64,000 nt of DNA from JAHJQZ01 sp963667595 (GTDB taxonomy: Bacteria > Pseudomonadota > Alphaproteobacteria > Rhizobiales > Devosiaceae), in assembly GCA_963667595.2 (NCBI GenBank), contig CAXXWD010000010.1:124001-188000 (forward strand). The letters run 5' to 3'. The notes beneath the pieces were generated by a model. That model worked only from the letters and a program-made list of their open reading frames with translations. It was not told the DNA's origin and searched no databases. A program made the position numbers and the translations under genes. Positions 44,861 through 54,733 of this stretch are shown here, one piece after another. Positions within the stretch are counted from its first letter, which is position 1. Each line of letters starts with the position of its first letter.

Positions 44861-45769
44861 ATGGATTTGGACATGACAAAAGGCTTAGGCGGCATGTATG
44901 CCGCGCTGTTGACGGCAATGGACGGGAACGGTCAGTTTTCGCCGGAACGCCAGCGCAAACTCGATTCCTATGTGCTCGGTCAGGGATTGGCCGGGCTCTA
45001 TGTCGCAGGCAGCAGCGGCGAGTCCGGTCTGTTGGAGCGTGCCGCGCTGAGCGAACTGCTCGGGGTCGTGGCCGAGGATGCAAAAGGGCATGACGCAACC
45101 CTGATCGCCCATGTTGGCTTGCCGTCTCTCGATCATTCCATCGCCTTGGCGAAGCGGGCCGAGAGCCTGGGCTATCATGCCCTGTCGGCATTGCCGCCGC
45201 ATTCCTATCCGTTTTCCGACGGCGAAATCTTTGCCTATTACGAGGCACTTTCGACCGCCACCGATCTCCCTTTGATCGTTTACGAAATACCGATCAGGAC
45301 GGGTCGGCCGCTTCCCTTCGATCTTCTTGTCCGCATCCTCGATCTCAAGGGTGTCGCCGGGCTCAAGTTTTCCTCGATGGATATGTTCAAGTTCAGTTCG
45401 CTTCGTCGCGCCCGGCCCGATTCGGTGTTCTATTTCGGTTTCGACGAGGTCTATGCCGCTGCTGCCACGCTCGGATCCGATGGCGGTATCGGCACCACCT
45501 ACAATCTGTTCGGCCGGCTCTATGTCGAAATTGCCAATGCGATCGAGCGCTCGGACATCGTCCGGGCGCGGGCGCTGCAGGACATTTCCCAGCGATTTGT
45601 CGAAATTCTCGCCGATGTCGGCACCATGCCGGGCGTCAAGACGGCCTTCCGCCTCAACGGCATTGATGTCGGTCCGTCGCGGGCGCCGATGGCGCTGCAT
45701 GGCGTGGAGCCGGAAGCCCGAATCGCCGCCTTCCTCAAGCAGCCGGAGGTCGCAGAATGGCTGGCGTGA
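44861..45769 (+). CDS. N-acetylneuraminate lyase-like aldolase (DapA/NanA family)
   Basis: A 302-residue TIM-barrel class I aldolase. It aligns well with E. coli NanA: GMYAALLTAMDG at the start, GLYVAGSSGES (Schiff-base pocket), the tyrosine in VYEIPIRTG, the lysine in GLKFSS, and FGFDEVYAAAATLGSDGGIG. The Y-N of NanA is Y-E here, so the substrate may not be sialic acid. No nanK, nanE or nagA-like gene is in view. ATG 44873 is an alternative start. It runs into the next gene by 13 bases. Confidence 0.82.
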   Translation: MDLDMTKGLGGMYAALLTAMDGNGQFSPERQRKLDSYVLGQGLAGLYVAGSSGESGLLERAALSELLGVVAEDAKGHDATLIAHVGLPSLDHSIALAKRAESLGYHALSALPPHSYPFSDGEIFAYYEALSTATDLPLIVYEIPIRTGRPLPFDLLVRILDLKGVAGLKFSSMDMFKFSSLRRARPDSVFYFGFDEVYAAAATLGSDGGIGTTYNLFGRLYVEIANAIERSDIVRARALQDISQRFVEILADVGTMPGVKTAFRLNGIDVGPSRAPMALHGVEPEARIAAFLKQPEVAEWLA

Positions 45770-46683
45770 ACGGGACGGAGCGGATCCGCGGTGTCTGGGC
45801 GACGGTCTTGCTCGATGTCAGCGCGAACGGGATGCCGCGCCTTGACTGCATAAACGAACAGGTTGACGCCTACGCCGAAGCCGGCGTCGATGGCGTCTAT
45901 TGCAACGGTACGACGACGGAGTTTCACTGCCAGACCGAGGATCAGTTCCTCGCCGTGGCCACGGCGACCGCCGCCGCCGCCCGTCGCGTCGGTCTTCCGT
46001 TTCAGATCGGCGCCTCCAATCCGATGCCGCCGGGCACGCTTCAGCGCCTCCGCCAGGCCCGCGCGCTCGAACCGCTGGCCATTCAGGTAACCTTGCCCGA
46101 CTGGACCCCGATACGTCCGAGCGAGGCCCTGCGCTTTCTTCAGGGATGCGCCGAGGCCGCCGATGGCGTCCCGCTCGTCCTTTACAATCCGCCGCACGCC
46201 AAGACGGTTTTGTCACCCGAAACGCTTGCCATGCTGACGCGGGAGGTTCCGCAGTTCGCCGGCCTCAAATGTGCTGGCGGAGACGCAGGCTGGTATCGCG
46301 ACATGGCGCCGGTTCTCGATCGGATTTCCGTGTTCATTCCGGGGCATTTCTACGCCAGCGGCACGGGGCAGGGCGCGCATGGGTCCTACTCGAACATGGC
46401 CTGTCTCAATCCCACCGCCGCCGTTGCATGGGCGCGCCAATGCACCAGCGACCCGGATGGTGCGATGGATCTCGAAAAGCGCATTGCCGCCTTCATGAAC
46501 GAGGCCATCCGGCCACTTCTGGCCTCGGGCTATTTCGGCAACGCCATCGACAAGGCCATGGCCGTCGCCGGCGGCTGGACCAGGATCAATCCAGATATGA
46601 TGTGGCCCTTTGACGGCGTGCCCGCAGCCGATATAGCCCATATCAGGCAAGAAGCCGGCAGGTACTTGCCCGAGTTCGTCTAA
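45757..46683 (+). CDS. Dihydrodipicolinate synthase family aldolase, second paralogue
   Basis: A 308-residue DapA-fold enzyme. The active site is recognizable from GVYCNGTTTEF, the tyrosine in LVLYNPPHAKT and the lysine in AGLKCAGGD. It is not a close copy of its neighbour, so it likely acts on a different step or isomer of the same 2-keto acid pathway. The overlap with the upstream gene couples their translation. True DapA for lysine synthesis would not normally sit with a TRAP importer, so I do not name it dapA. Confidence 0.83.
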   Translation: MAGVNGTERIRGVWATVLLDVSANGMPRLDCINEQVDAYAEAGVDGVYCNGTTTEFHCQTEDQFLAVATATAAAARRVGLPFQIGASNPMPPGTLQRLRQARALEPLAIQVTLPDWTPIRPSEALRFLQGCAEAADGVPLVLYNPPHAKTVLSPETLAMLTREVPQFAGLKCAGGDAGWYRDMAPVLDRISVFIPGHFYASGTGQGAHGSYSNMACLNPTAAVAWARQCTSDPDGAMDLEKRIAAFMNEAIRPLLASGYFGNAIDKAMAVAGGWTRINPDMMWPFDGVPAADIAHIRQEAGRYLPEFV

Positions 46684-46812
46684 AGCAGTTGTAAGAAAAA
46701 CCGGAAGATCGATCCGGCACAGGTCTTCGTAGATGGGAATGACCGCGACGAAAACGGTCTTGCTTTCAGGAGCGACCTCTGCGTTTGCTTTGTGCTGCGG
46801 AGATCGTTCCTC

Positions 46813-47433
46813 ATGTTTTTACTTGCGACACTCGTCACATTCGCCAGCGCCTGCTTTTTGCTGGCCATCGTGCCCGGTCCGACGGTGTCGGCCATCGTGG
46901 CGCAGTCGCTGGCGCGGGGGACGAAAGCCGGGTTCGGCATCCTGATCGGCACGCAGCTCGCCAATCTGTCCATGTTCCTCGTCGTCGCACTGGGCATGCA
47001 GGCGCTCGTTGCCTTCATGGGCTGGGCCTTCGACGGGATCAAGCTGATTGGCGCCGCCTATCTCATCTGGATGGGGCTTTCCATGTGGCGCTCGACCGGC
47101 GAGACACTGGGCGCGGGCCGGGTGAAGGACAAAAGCTTCAGCCAGCTCGTCCTGCAGGGCTACATCGTGTTGTGGTCGAACCCCAAGGCGCTGGTCTTTT
47201 TCGGTGCCTTCCTGCCGCAGTTCATCGATCCGGGCCAGTCGACCTTCTGGCAGGCGGTCGTGCTCGGCATCATTTTCAACATCACCGCCGGCATTTCCGA
47301 TGCAGGCTACGCCATCCTTGCCGGATCGGCGCGCCATGCCTTCACGCGGGAACGCATCGTGACCCTCAGCCGGGTTGCGGGGACCATCCTGATCGGCGGT
47401 GGTTTCTGGCTGGCCCTGACCAAACGAGCCTGA
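46813..47433 (+). CDS. LysE-family amino acid exporter, copy 1
   Basis: A 206-residue inner-membrane protein with about six helices. The family start AIVPGPTVSAIVAQSL, and GLSMWRSTGETLGAG in the loop, then NPKALVFFGAFLPQFI. LysE/RhtB proteins export amino acids or related metabolites. I start at ATG 46813; the frame opens at GTG 46792. Next copy begins 12 bases later. Confidence 0.9.
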   Translation: MFLLATLVTFASACFLLAIVPGPTVSAIVAQSLARGTKAGFGILIGTQLANLSMFLVVALGMQALVAFMGWAFDGIKLIGAAYLIWMGLSMWRSTGETLGAGRVKDKSFSQLVLQGYIVLWSNPKALVFFGAFLPQFIDPGQSTFWQAVVLGIIFNITAGISDAGYAILAGSARHAFTRERIVTLSRVAGTILIGGGFWLALTKRA

Positions 47434-47445
47434 TGAGATCAACAG

Positions 47446-48066
47446 ATGCTGTCGCTTCCCGCCATTTTCACCTTCGCCCTGGCCACTGCCATCGCCGGCA
47501 TCGTGCCCGGCCCGACCGTTGCTGTCGTCGTTGCCAATTCCATGCGCCACGGGACGCGCTCGGGCGTACTGACCGCACTCGGCGCGGAAATCGCCGTCGT
47601 GACCATGCTGGGTGTCGTCGCGCTCGGAATGGAGGCGGTCATGGCCTTCATGGCCTGGGCTTTCGAGTGGATCAAGCTGATCGGTGCCGCTTACCTCGTC
47701 TATATCGGCTGGCGCATGTTCACCGCGCGAACGCCCCTGTCCGAAACGCAGAACGCCGGCAAGCCGGTCGGCAACAGTTTTGTTCTGCAAGGCTTTCTCG
47801 TGGTCTGGTCCAATCCCAAGACGCTTTTGTTTCTCGGCGCCTTCCTGCCGCATTTCGTCATCAGAGACGCGCCGGTTCTTCCGCAACTCGTGGTCCTCGG
47901 CACGATCGTCATCCTGCTCGCCACCCTCAACGATTTCGGCTATGCCTTCGCCGCCGGCGGCTTGCGCCACCTCATGACCGAGGCCCGGGCGCGGTTCGTT
48001 GCGCGCCTCTCCGGACTGGTCCTGATGGTCGGCGGCATCTGGCTGGCCCTGACCAAACGCGCCTGA
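47446..48066 (+). CDS. LysE-family amino acid exporter, copy 2
   Basis: A 206-residue paralogue of the preceding protein with the same plan: GIVPGPTVAVVVANSM at the start and NPKTLLFLGAFLPHFV in the second half. It ends with the same GGxWLALTKRA as copy 1, which points to a fairly recent duplication of the two. Confidence 0.9.
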   Translation: MLSLPAIFTFALATAIAGIVPGPTVAVVVANSMRHGTRSGVLTALGAEIAVVTMLGVVALGMEAVMAFMAWAFEWIKLIGAAYLVYIGWRMFTARTPLSETQNAGKPVGNSFVLQGFLVVWSNPKTLLFLGAFLPHFVIRDAPVLPQLVVLGTIVILLATLNDFGYAFAAGGLRHLMTEARARFVARLSGLVLMVGGIWLALTKRA

Positions 48067-48076
48067 CCCACACATC

Positions 48077-48697
48077 ATGTATCTGACCGCTTCGTCCCTC
48101 ATCGCCTATTTCGTAACGACGCTGGTTGTCATGGTGACGCCGGGCATCACAGTCACGAGCCTTCTTGGGACGACGCTGAGCCTGGGAACGCGTACCGGGA
48201 TGACCATGGAAATCGGGGTCAACCTGGCGCGGCTGTCGATGCTCGTCGCCCTGTGGCTCGGGCTCAGCGCCATCACCGCCTTCATGATCGAGGCCTATCA
48301 GGTCGTCAAAATTGCTGGCGCGGCCTATCTGATCTGGCTCGGCATCAAGGCCATCCGTCATCCGCCGGATCTTTCCGCCGTAAAACCGGCGTCGCCGGGC
48401 CTCGGCTCGATGGTTCTGAGGGGGTTTGCGGTCGTCTGGTCGAACCCTAAGGCCTTTTTGTTCTTCGGCGCGCTTCTGCCGCAATTTATCGTGACCGAGG
48501 CGCCGCTTGTGCCGCAGCTTTTGTTGCTCGGCGTAATCTGGATTGGCACGGCAACGGTGACGGATTCGATCTACATCGTCCTGTCCGGTCGGGTGAGGAC
48601 CCTGTTTTCCGCAAAAGCGGAGCAGATGCTCGGCTGGGTGTCCGGAACCGTCCTGATCGGTGCGGCACTCTGGCTTGCCATGAGCCAGAAGGCATGA
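48077..48697 (+). CDS. LysE-family amino acid exporter, copy 3
   Basis: A third 206-residue LysE protein. The conserved start is MVTPGITVTSLLGTTL rather than the PGPT of the others, and NPKAFLFFGALLPQFI and ALWLAMSQKA follow; it is the most divergent of the three. The gap to copy 2 is 10 bases and coaD follows 13 bases later, so it joins the insert to the core genome. Confidence 0.88.
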   Translation: MYLTASSLIAYFVTTLVVMVTPGITVTSLLGTTLSLGTRTGMTMEIGVNLARLSMLVALWLGLSAITAFMIEAYQVVKIAGAAYLIWLGIKAIRHPPDLSAVKPASPGLGSMVLRGFAVVWSNPKAFLFFGALLPQFIVTEAPLVPQLLLLGVIWIGTATVTDSIYIVLSGRVRTLFSAKAEQMLGWVSGTVLIGAALWLAMSQKA

Positions 48698-48710
48698 CAA
48701 AAGGCGCCTT

Positions 48711-49199
48711 ATGAGCAAGCTCACCGGATTTTATCCCGGCTCCTTCGACCCGGTCACCAACGGCCATCTCGATGTGATCGAGAAGGCCTGTACCATCGTT
48801 GACGTCCTTTTTATCGGCATCGGGGTGAATTCCAAGAAAGAGCCGCTCCTCAGCGATGAACTCAGGCTTTCCCTGCTCAAGGAAACCTGCGCGCCGATTG
48901 CCGCGCGTACCGATACCGAGGTCCATTTCGTCGATTTCGACGAACTGATGGTCGATGCGGCGCGCAAGGTCGGTGCCACGATCGTTATCCGCGGTCTGCG
49001 GGACACCACGGACTACAATTATGAAATGCAGATGGTGGGCATGAATTCGCAGATGGCGCCCGACTTGCAGACCGTCTTCGTTCCGGCAACGCCGAATGTT
49101 CGCCATATCTCCGCCACGCTTGTCCGCGAAGTGGCGAAAATGGGTGGTGACGTCTCGGCCTTCGTGCCGGCCGTCGTTTTGAAGGCTTTGAAAAAATAA
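48711..49199 (+). CDS. coaD: Phosphopantetheine adenylyltransferase
   Basis: A 162-residue nucleotidyltransferase for the fourth step of coenzyme A synthesis. The T/HxGH site is in GSFDPVTNGHLD, and the second nucleotide motif is in VRHISATLVRE. Its stop shares one base with the ATG of the next gene (TAATG). Confidence 0.97.
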   Translation: MSKLTGFYPGSFDPVTNGHLDVIEKACTIVDVLFIGIGVNSKKEPLLSDELRLSLLKETCAPIAARTDTEVHFVDFDELMVDAARKVGATIVIRGLRDTTDYNYEMQMVGMNSQMAPDLQTVFVPATPNVRHISATLVREVAKMGGDVSAFVPAVVLKALKK

Positions 49200-49807
49200 T
49201 GACAAATCTCAACTTCCCCAAGCCCCGCGTGCTCGGCACGCTGGCATTCGCTTTTGTTGCCCTGTTCGTGGTGTTCGTCACCTACGAGACATGGCTCAAG
49301 CCGACCGAGGCCTTTGCTGCGGGTGACGCCGCGCCGATCTATGCGACGCTCGAACTCAAGGACGGCCCGGTGGAGATCGCTTTCCTGCCCTCCCTTGCCC
49401 CCAAGGCGGTTGAGCAGATGACCACGCTGGTCTCCGAAGGCTTTTACGATGGATTGAAGTTCCATCGGGTGATCGATGGCTTCATGGCCCAGACCGGCGA
49501 TCCGACCGGCACCGGCGCCGGTGGGTCCGATCTTCCGGATCTGCCCGCCGAATTCTCTTCCGAGCCCTATGTGCGCGGTGTCGTCGGCATGGCGCGCACC
49601 AACGATCCGAACTCGGCCAATTCGCAGTTTTTCATCATGTACGGCCCGGCGCCGCAGCTCAACGGATCCTATACCGTGGTCGGCAAGGTCGTTTCGGGCA
49701 TGGAAAACGTCGACAAGATCAAGAAGGGCAGTCCCGCAGCCAATGGTCTCGTGACCGATCCCGATACGATCGTCAGCTTCAAGCTCGATCCGGACTACCA
49801 GCCTTAA
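49199..49807 (+). CDS. Cyclophilin-type peptidyl-prolyl isomerase, exported
   Basis: A 202-residue protein. A membrane segment at about residues 15-35 (LAFAFVALFVVFVTYE) is likely a signal peptide or anchor, placing the cyclophilin domain in the periplasm. Active-site strings are FHRVIDGFMAQTGDPTGTG and NSQFFIMYGPAPQLNG. It starts within the coaD stop. The next gene is a cytoplasmic partner. Confidence 0.93.
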   Translation: MTNLNFPKPRVLGTLAFAFVALFVVFVTYETWLKPTEAFAAGDAAPIYATLELKDGPVEIAFLPSLAPKAVEQMTTLVSEGFYDGLKFHRVIDGFMAQTGDPTGTGAGGSDLPDLPAEFSSEPYVRGVVGMARTNDPNSANSQFFIMYGPAPQLNGSYTVVGKVVSGMENVDKIKKGSPAANGLVTDPDTIVSFKLDPDYQP

Positions 49808-49916
49808 CCGGCCTTAACCCGAAGCAATGCCGGTCCGATATTTCGGGCCGGACGCTCCGCATTCCTGAAAACGCATCGTTTGATTGCGATGCTCCAGCAG
49901 AAAAAAGGATACGGCA

Positions 49917-50393
49917 ATGGCCGACATCAAGGATCCCGAAAACACCATTCTCATGGAAACGTCCAAGGGAAGCGTCGTCATCGAACTTCGCCCGGACCTG
50001 GCGCCCAACCACGTCAACCGCATCAAGGAACTGGCGCGCGAAGGTTTTTACGACGGCATCGTTTTCCATCGGGTGATCGACGGGTTCATGGCGCAGGCCG
50101 GTTGCCCCAAGGGCAACGGAACCGGCGGTTCCGACAAGCCCGACCTCAAGGCGGAGTTCAATGCCGAGCCGCATGTCCGCGGCATCTGTTCGATGGCGCG
50201 GACGTCTGTTCCGGATTCGGCCAATTCGCAGTTCTTCATCTGCTTCGCCGACGCGCCCTTCCTCAACAAGCAGTATACCGTCTGGGGCAAGGTCGTTGAG
50301 GGCATGGAAGCCATCGATGCGCTGGAACGCGGCGAGCCCGTGCGCAATCCCGACAAGATCGTCTCGATGAAGGTAGCGGCGGACGTCGCGTAA
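49917..50393 (+). CDS. Cyclophilin-type peptidyl-prolyl isomerase, cytoplasmic
   Basis: A 158-residue cyclophilin without a signal peptide. FHRVIDGFMAQAGCPKGNGTG and NSQFFICFADAPFLNKQYT are the catalytic and cyclosporin-site segments. I start at ATG 49917 with AAGGA 8 bases upstream; an ATG at 49884 adds 11 unlike residues. This coaD-ppi-ppi-queA-tgt order is conserved across Rhizobiales. Confidence 0.95.
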   Translation: MADIKDPENTILMETSKGSVVIELRPDLAPNHVNRIKELAREGFYDGIVFHRVIDGFMAQAGCPKGNGTGGSDKPDLKAEFNAEPHVRGICSMARTSVPDSANSQFFICFADAPFLNKQYTVWGKVVEGMEAIDALERGEPVRNPDKIVSMKVAADVA

Positions 50394-50411
50394 GCGACAC
50401 CCGGAACATCA

Positions 50412-51485
50412 TTGCGCGTCGATCTGTTCGATTTTGATCTGCCGCAGGAGCGGATCGCGCTTCATCCAGTGGAGCCGCGCGACAGCGCGCGGCTTCTCGT
50501 CGTTCATCCCGGCGCGCCGCTTGAAGATCGCCGGGTTACCGACCTGGTCGAACTGCTCACGCCCGGTGACGTGCTGGTCGTCAATGACACGCGGGTCATT
50601 CCGGCCGAACTCAAGGGCGTGCGCATTCGCGGCGCGTTTCGCGCCGAGGTTTCGTTCAACCTACACAAGCGGATTGACGCCATGCGCTGGGCCGCCTTTG
50701 CGCGGCCGGCCAAGCGCCTGAAACCCGGCGACCGGCTGGTTTTCGGCGATGCGGACGACAACAAGGCGACGCTCGACGCCGTCGTCGATACGACCGGGGA
50801 GGCAGGCGAAATCGTTCTGCGTTTCGCTCTTGGCGGCGCCGAACTCGACGAGGCGATCAAATCGCACGGCGCCATGCCTTTGCCGCCCTATATCGGGCTC
50901 AAAAGACCCGTCGAACCGCGCGATCTGACCGATTACCAGACCGTTTATGCCCGAAAAGACGGCGCCGTCGCGGCGCCGACGGCCGGGCTGCACTTCACCG
51001 AATCCCTGATGGAAAGGCTCCGCGCCAAGGGCGTCGGCTTCGAGACAGTGACGCTTCACGTCGGGGCCGGCACCTTTCTGCCGGTCAAGGTCGAGGACAC
51101 GGCCGAGCATAAAATGCATTCGGAATGGGGCGTGGTGACGCCGGAAACGGTTGCGCGGCTTTTGGCTGCGAAACGGGCAGGGGGCCGCATCGTTGCCGTC
51201 GGCACCACCAGTTTGCGGCTTCTGGAAAGCGCGGCGCGCGAAACCGGTGAACTCAAACCGTTTGCAGGCGACACCGACATCTTCATCACCCCCGGCTACC
51301 GCTTCAAGGTGGTCGATGTGCTGATGACCAATTTCCACCTGCCGCGTTCGACCCTGTTCATGCTGGTCTCGGCCTTTGCCGGCCTTCAGACCATGCAAAA
51401 GGCCTATCGGCACGCCATCGACACGCAGTATCGTTTCTATTCCTATGGTGACGGCTCGCTGCTTTTTCGCGAGGACAAGGCGTGA
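50412..51485 (+). CDS. queA: tRNA preQ1 ribosyltransferase-isomerase QueA
   Basis: A 357-residue enzyme that adds the cyclopentenediol of queuosine using SAM. It begins VDLFDFDLPQERIA and contains VNDTRVIPAEL, GAVAAPTAGLHFT and NFHLPRSTLFMLVSAF. The start codon is TTG at 50412, as the conserved N-terminus needs and no ATG or GTG fits; the ribosome site is weak. The Tgt gene follows after a palindrome-containing gap. Confidence 0.96.
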   Translation: MRVDLFDFDLPQERIALHPVEPRDSARLLVVHPGAPLEDRRVTDLVELLTPGDVLVVNDTRVIPAELKGVRIRGAFRAEVSFNLHKRIDAMRWAAFARPAKRLKPGDRLVFGDADDNKATLDAVVDTTGEAGEIVLRFALGGAELDEAIKSHGAMPLPPYIGLKRPVEPRDLTDYQTVYARKDGAVAAPTAGLHFTESLMERLRAKGVGFETVTLHVGAGTFLPVKVEDTAEHKMHSEWGVVTPETVARLLAAKRAGGRIVAVGTTSLRLLESAARETGELKPFAGDTDIFITPGYRFKVVDVLMTNFHLPRSTLFMLVSAFAGLQTMQKAYRHAIDTQYRFYSYGDGSLLFREDKA

Positions 51486-51522
51486 AGGAGTCGGCGCTGC
51501 GGATAATTGCACGGCGAGTGGA

Positions 51523-51543
51523 TTCCGGGATCAAGTCCCGGAA
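51523..51543. repeat. Intergenic palindrome, 8-bp arms, loop TCAAG
   Basis: TTCCGGGA and TCCCGGAA enclose TCAAG. It lies between queA and tgt, in the same operon, and its loop is the reverse complement of that at 14118-14138. Confidence 0.75.
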
Positions 51544-51592
51544 CGAGTCTGCGTGTGAGGGATTGGCAGTGCATCTCCATCCACTCTGTGTC

Positions 51593-51615
51593 ATCCCGGT
51601 GCTCGACACCGGGAT
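51593..51615. repeat. Intergenic palindrome, 9-bp arms, loop CTCGA
   Basis: ATCCCGGTG and CACCGGGAT enclose CTCGA. Both arms equal those at 14274-14296 and the loop is its reverse complement, so this is that element turned around. It stands 60 bases before tgt. Confidence 0.78.
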
Positions 51616-51675
51616 CCATTTACATCGCTCCTTGCCGACAGTGAAGGCATCGACAACACGGTCTCACATCTCACA

Positions 51676-52803
51676 ATGACCCTTTTTTGCTTCACCCTCA
51701 TGGCCACGGATGGCGCGGCCCGGCGCGGACGCATCGCGACATCGCGCGGCGAGATCAATACGCCGGCCTTCATGCCGGTCGGCACCGCCGGCACGGTCAA
51801 GGCGATGTATCCCGAACAGGTGAGGGAGACTGGTGCCGAGATCCTTTTGGGCAACACCTATCACCTGATGCTGAGGCCCGGCGCCGAGCGGGTGGCATCG
51901 CTTGGCGGGCTTCATACCTTCATGGACTGGCCCGGCCCGATTCTCACCGACAGCGGCGGCTTTCAGGTCATGTCGCTGGCCCAGTTGCGCAAACTGACCG
52001 AGAACGGGGTGACCTTCCGCTCCCATATTGACGGATCGGCCTACGAACTGACCCCTGAGCGTTCAATCGAAATCCAGCTTTTGCTCGACAGCAATCTCAT
52101 CATGCAGCTCGACGAGTGTATCCATCTGCCAGCCGAGCGTCCGGAGATGGAGCGGGCCATGGCATTGTCGCTGAGATGGGCCGAACGCTCCAAACAGGCC
52201 TTCGGCAACAGGCCGGAACGGGCTCTGTTCGGCATCGTCCAGGGTGGCGACGATGAAGAATTGCGGCGCCGCTCCGCCGAAGGGCTGGCCGCGATCGGTT
52301 TCGATGGCTATTCGGTCGGCGGACTGGCGGTCGGCGAGCCGCAGGAAACCATGTTCCACGTGCTCGAAAATCTGGTTCCGGTCCTGCCGGCGGACAAACC
52401 GCATTATCTCATGGGCGTTGGCAAACCGGACGACATTCTCGGATCGATCGAGCGCGGCATCGACATGTTCGACTGCGTGCATCCGACCCGCGCCGGTCGG
52501 CACGGCCACGCCTATACCCGTTTCGGGGTGATCAATCTCAAGAACGCCCGCCACAAGGACGATCCACGTCCGCTCGACGCCGATTCACCAAATCCTAACT
52601 GCCGCCGCTTTTCGCGCGCCTATCTTCATCATTTGGTCAGGAGCGAAGAGATACTAGGTGCGATGGTCCTGTCCCAGATCAACCTGCACTACTATCAGCA
52701 ACTGACGGCCGGTGCCCGCATTGCTATAGAGCGCGGCGAATTTTCGGACTATGCAGCGGCGACGCGCGCCGGTTGGGCGCGCGGTGACCTCAGCCCCCTA
52801 TGA
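51676..52803 (+). CDS. tgt: tRNA-guanine transglycosylase, lacking most zinc ligands
   Basis: A 375-residue enzyme that swaps guanine-34 for preQ1 in the wobble base of Asp, Asn, His and Tyr tRNAs. The catalytic aspartates are present: D92 (LTDSGGFQ), D146 (LDEC), D266 (MFDCVHPTR). In the well-studied Zymomonas enzyme zinc is held by CxCxxC and a histidine; here those positions read S304, N306, C309 and I335 (DSPNPNCRR, LSQINLHYY). Three of four ligands are lost, so it probably does not bind zinc. No clear ribosome site is seen before ATG 51676, but the start matches the family. Function is otherwise expected to be normal. Confidence 0.95.
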   Translation: MTLFCFTLMATDGAARRGRIATSRGEINTPAFMPVGTAGTVKAMYPEQVRETGAEILLGNTYHLMLRPGAERVASLGGLHTFMDWPGPILTDSGGFQVMSLAQLRKLTENGVTFRSHIDGSAYELTPERSIEIQLLLDSNLIMQLDECIHLPAERPEMERAMALSLRWAERSKQAFGNRPERALFGIVQGGDDEELRRRSAEGLAAIGFDGYSVGGLAVGEPQETMFHVLENLVPVLPADKPHYLMGVGKPDDILGSIERGIDMFDCVHPTRAGRHGHAYTRFGVINLKNARHKDDPRPLDADSPNPNCRRFSRAYLHHLVRSEEILGAMVLSQINLHYYQQLTAGARIAIERGEFSDYAAATRAGWARGDLSPL

Positions 52804-52826
52804 ACGCCAATTGAGGAGCTTTTCCC

Positions 52827-54461
<1,635 letters not shown>

Positions 54462-54492
54462 TCCCGCGCCAACCCTCACAAACATTCCCATT

Positions 54493-54523
54493 CCGGCAGT
54501 CCCATGGGCTGCCGGTTGCTTTT
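54493..54523 (+). terminator. Intrinsic terminator after pgi
   Basis: CCGGCAG and CTGCCGG enclose TCCCATGGG, which is itself self-complementary, followed by TTGCTTTT. It is 31 bases behind the pgi stop. Confidence 0.8.
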
Positions 54524-54552
54524 GTGCACCTGGCAAAACGAAAACAAGGAAA

Positions 54553-54627
54553 TGGTACGCCCGGACGGATTCGAACCGTCGACCATCCGATTAAAAGTCG
54601 GATGCTCTACCACTGAGCTACGGGCGC
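54553..54627 (-). tRNA. tRNA-Lys (anticodon TTT)
   Basis: Read on the minus strand, the cloverleaf is complete: acceptor GCGCCCG paired with CGGGCGT, D-arm GCTC...GAGC, anticodon stem TCCGA/TCGGA with loop CTTTTAA, T-arm GACGG-TTCGAAT-CCGTC, discriminator A and an encoded CCA. The anticodon is TTT, which reads lysine AAA and AAG. Confidence 0.96.
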
Positions 54628-54733
54628 AAAGATGGGTTCGGCTGTGGCGTACGAACCCATGCGGGTGCGGCGGAAAATAGAGGCTCGGCCCCGCGTGTCA
54701 ACCGCCATTGTTGTCGTAAGGTGCGCAGAACGC

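Noticed and set aside
44861..46683. Complete sialic acid catabolic operon
   Set aside because: Only a NanA-like lyase is present; the kinase, epimerase and deacetylase expected for sialic acid use are missing from the window.
45757..46683. Calling the second aldolase DapA for lysine synthesis
   Set aside because: The context is a TRAP importer with FadR-type control and the protein is too distant; biosynthetic dapA is normally elsewhere.
50394..50411. preQ1 riboswitch before queA or tgt
   Set aside because: Only 18 bases precede queA and the queA-tgt gap is filled by palindromes with no aptamer features.
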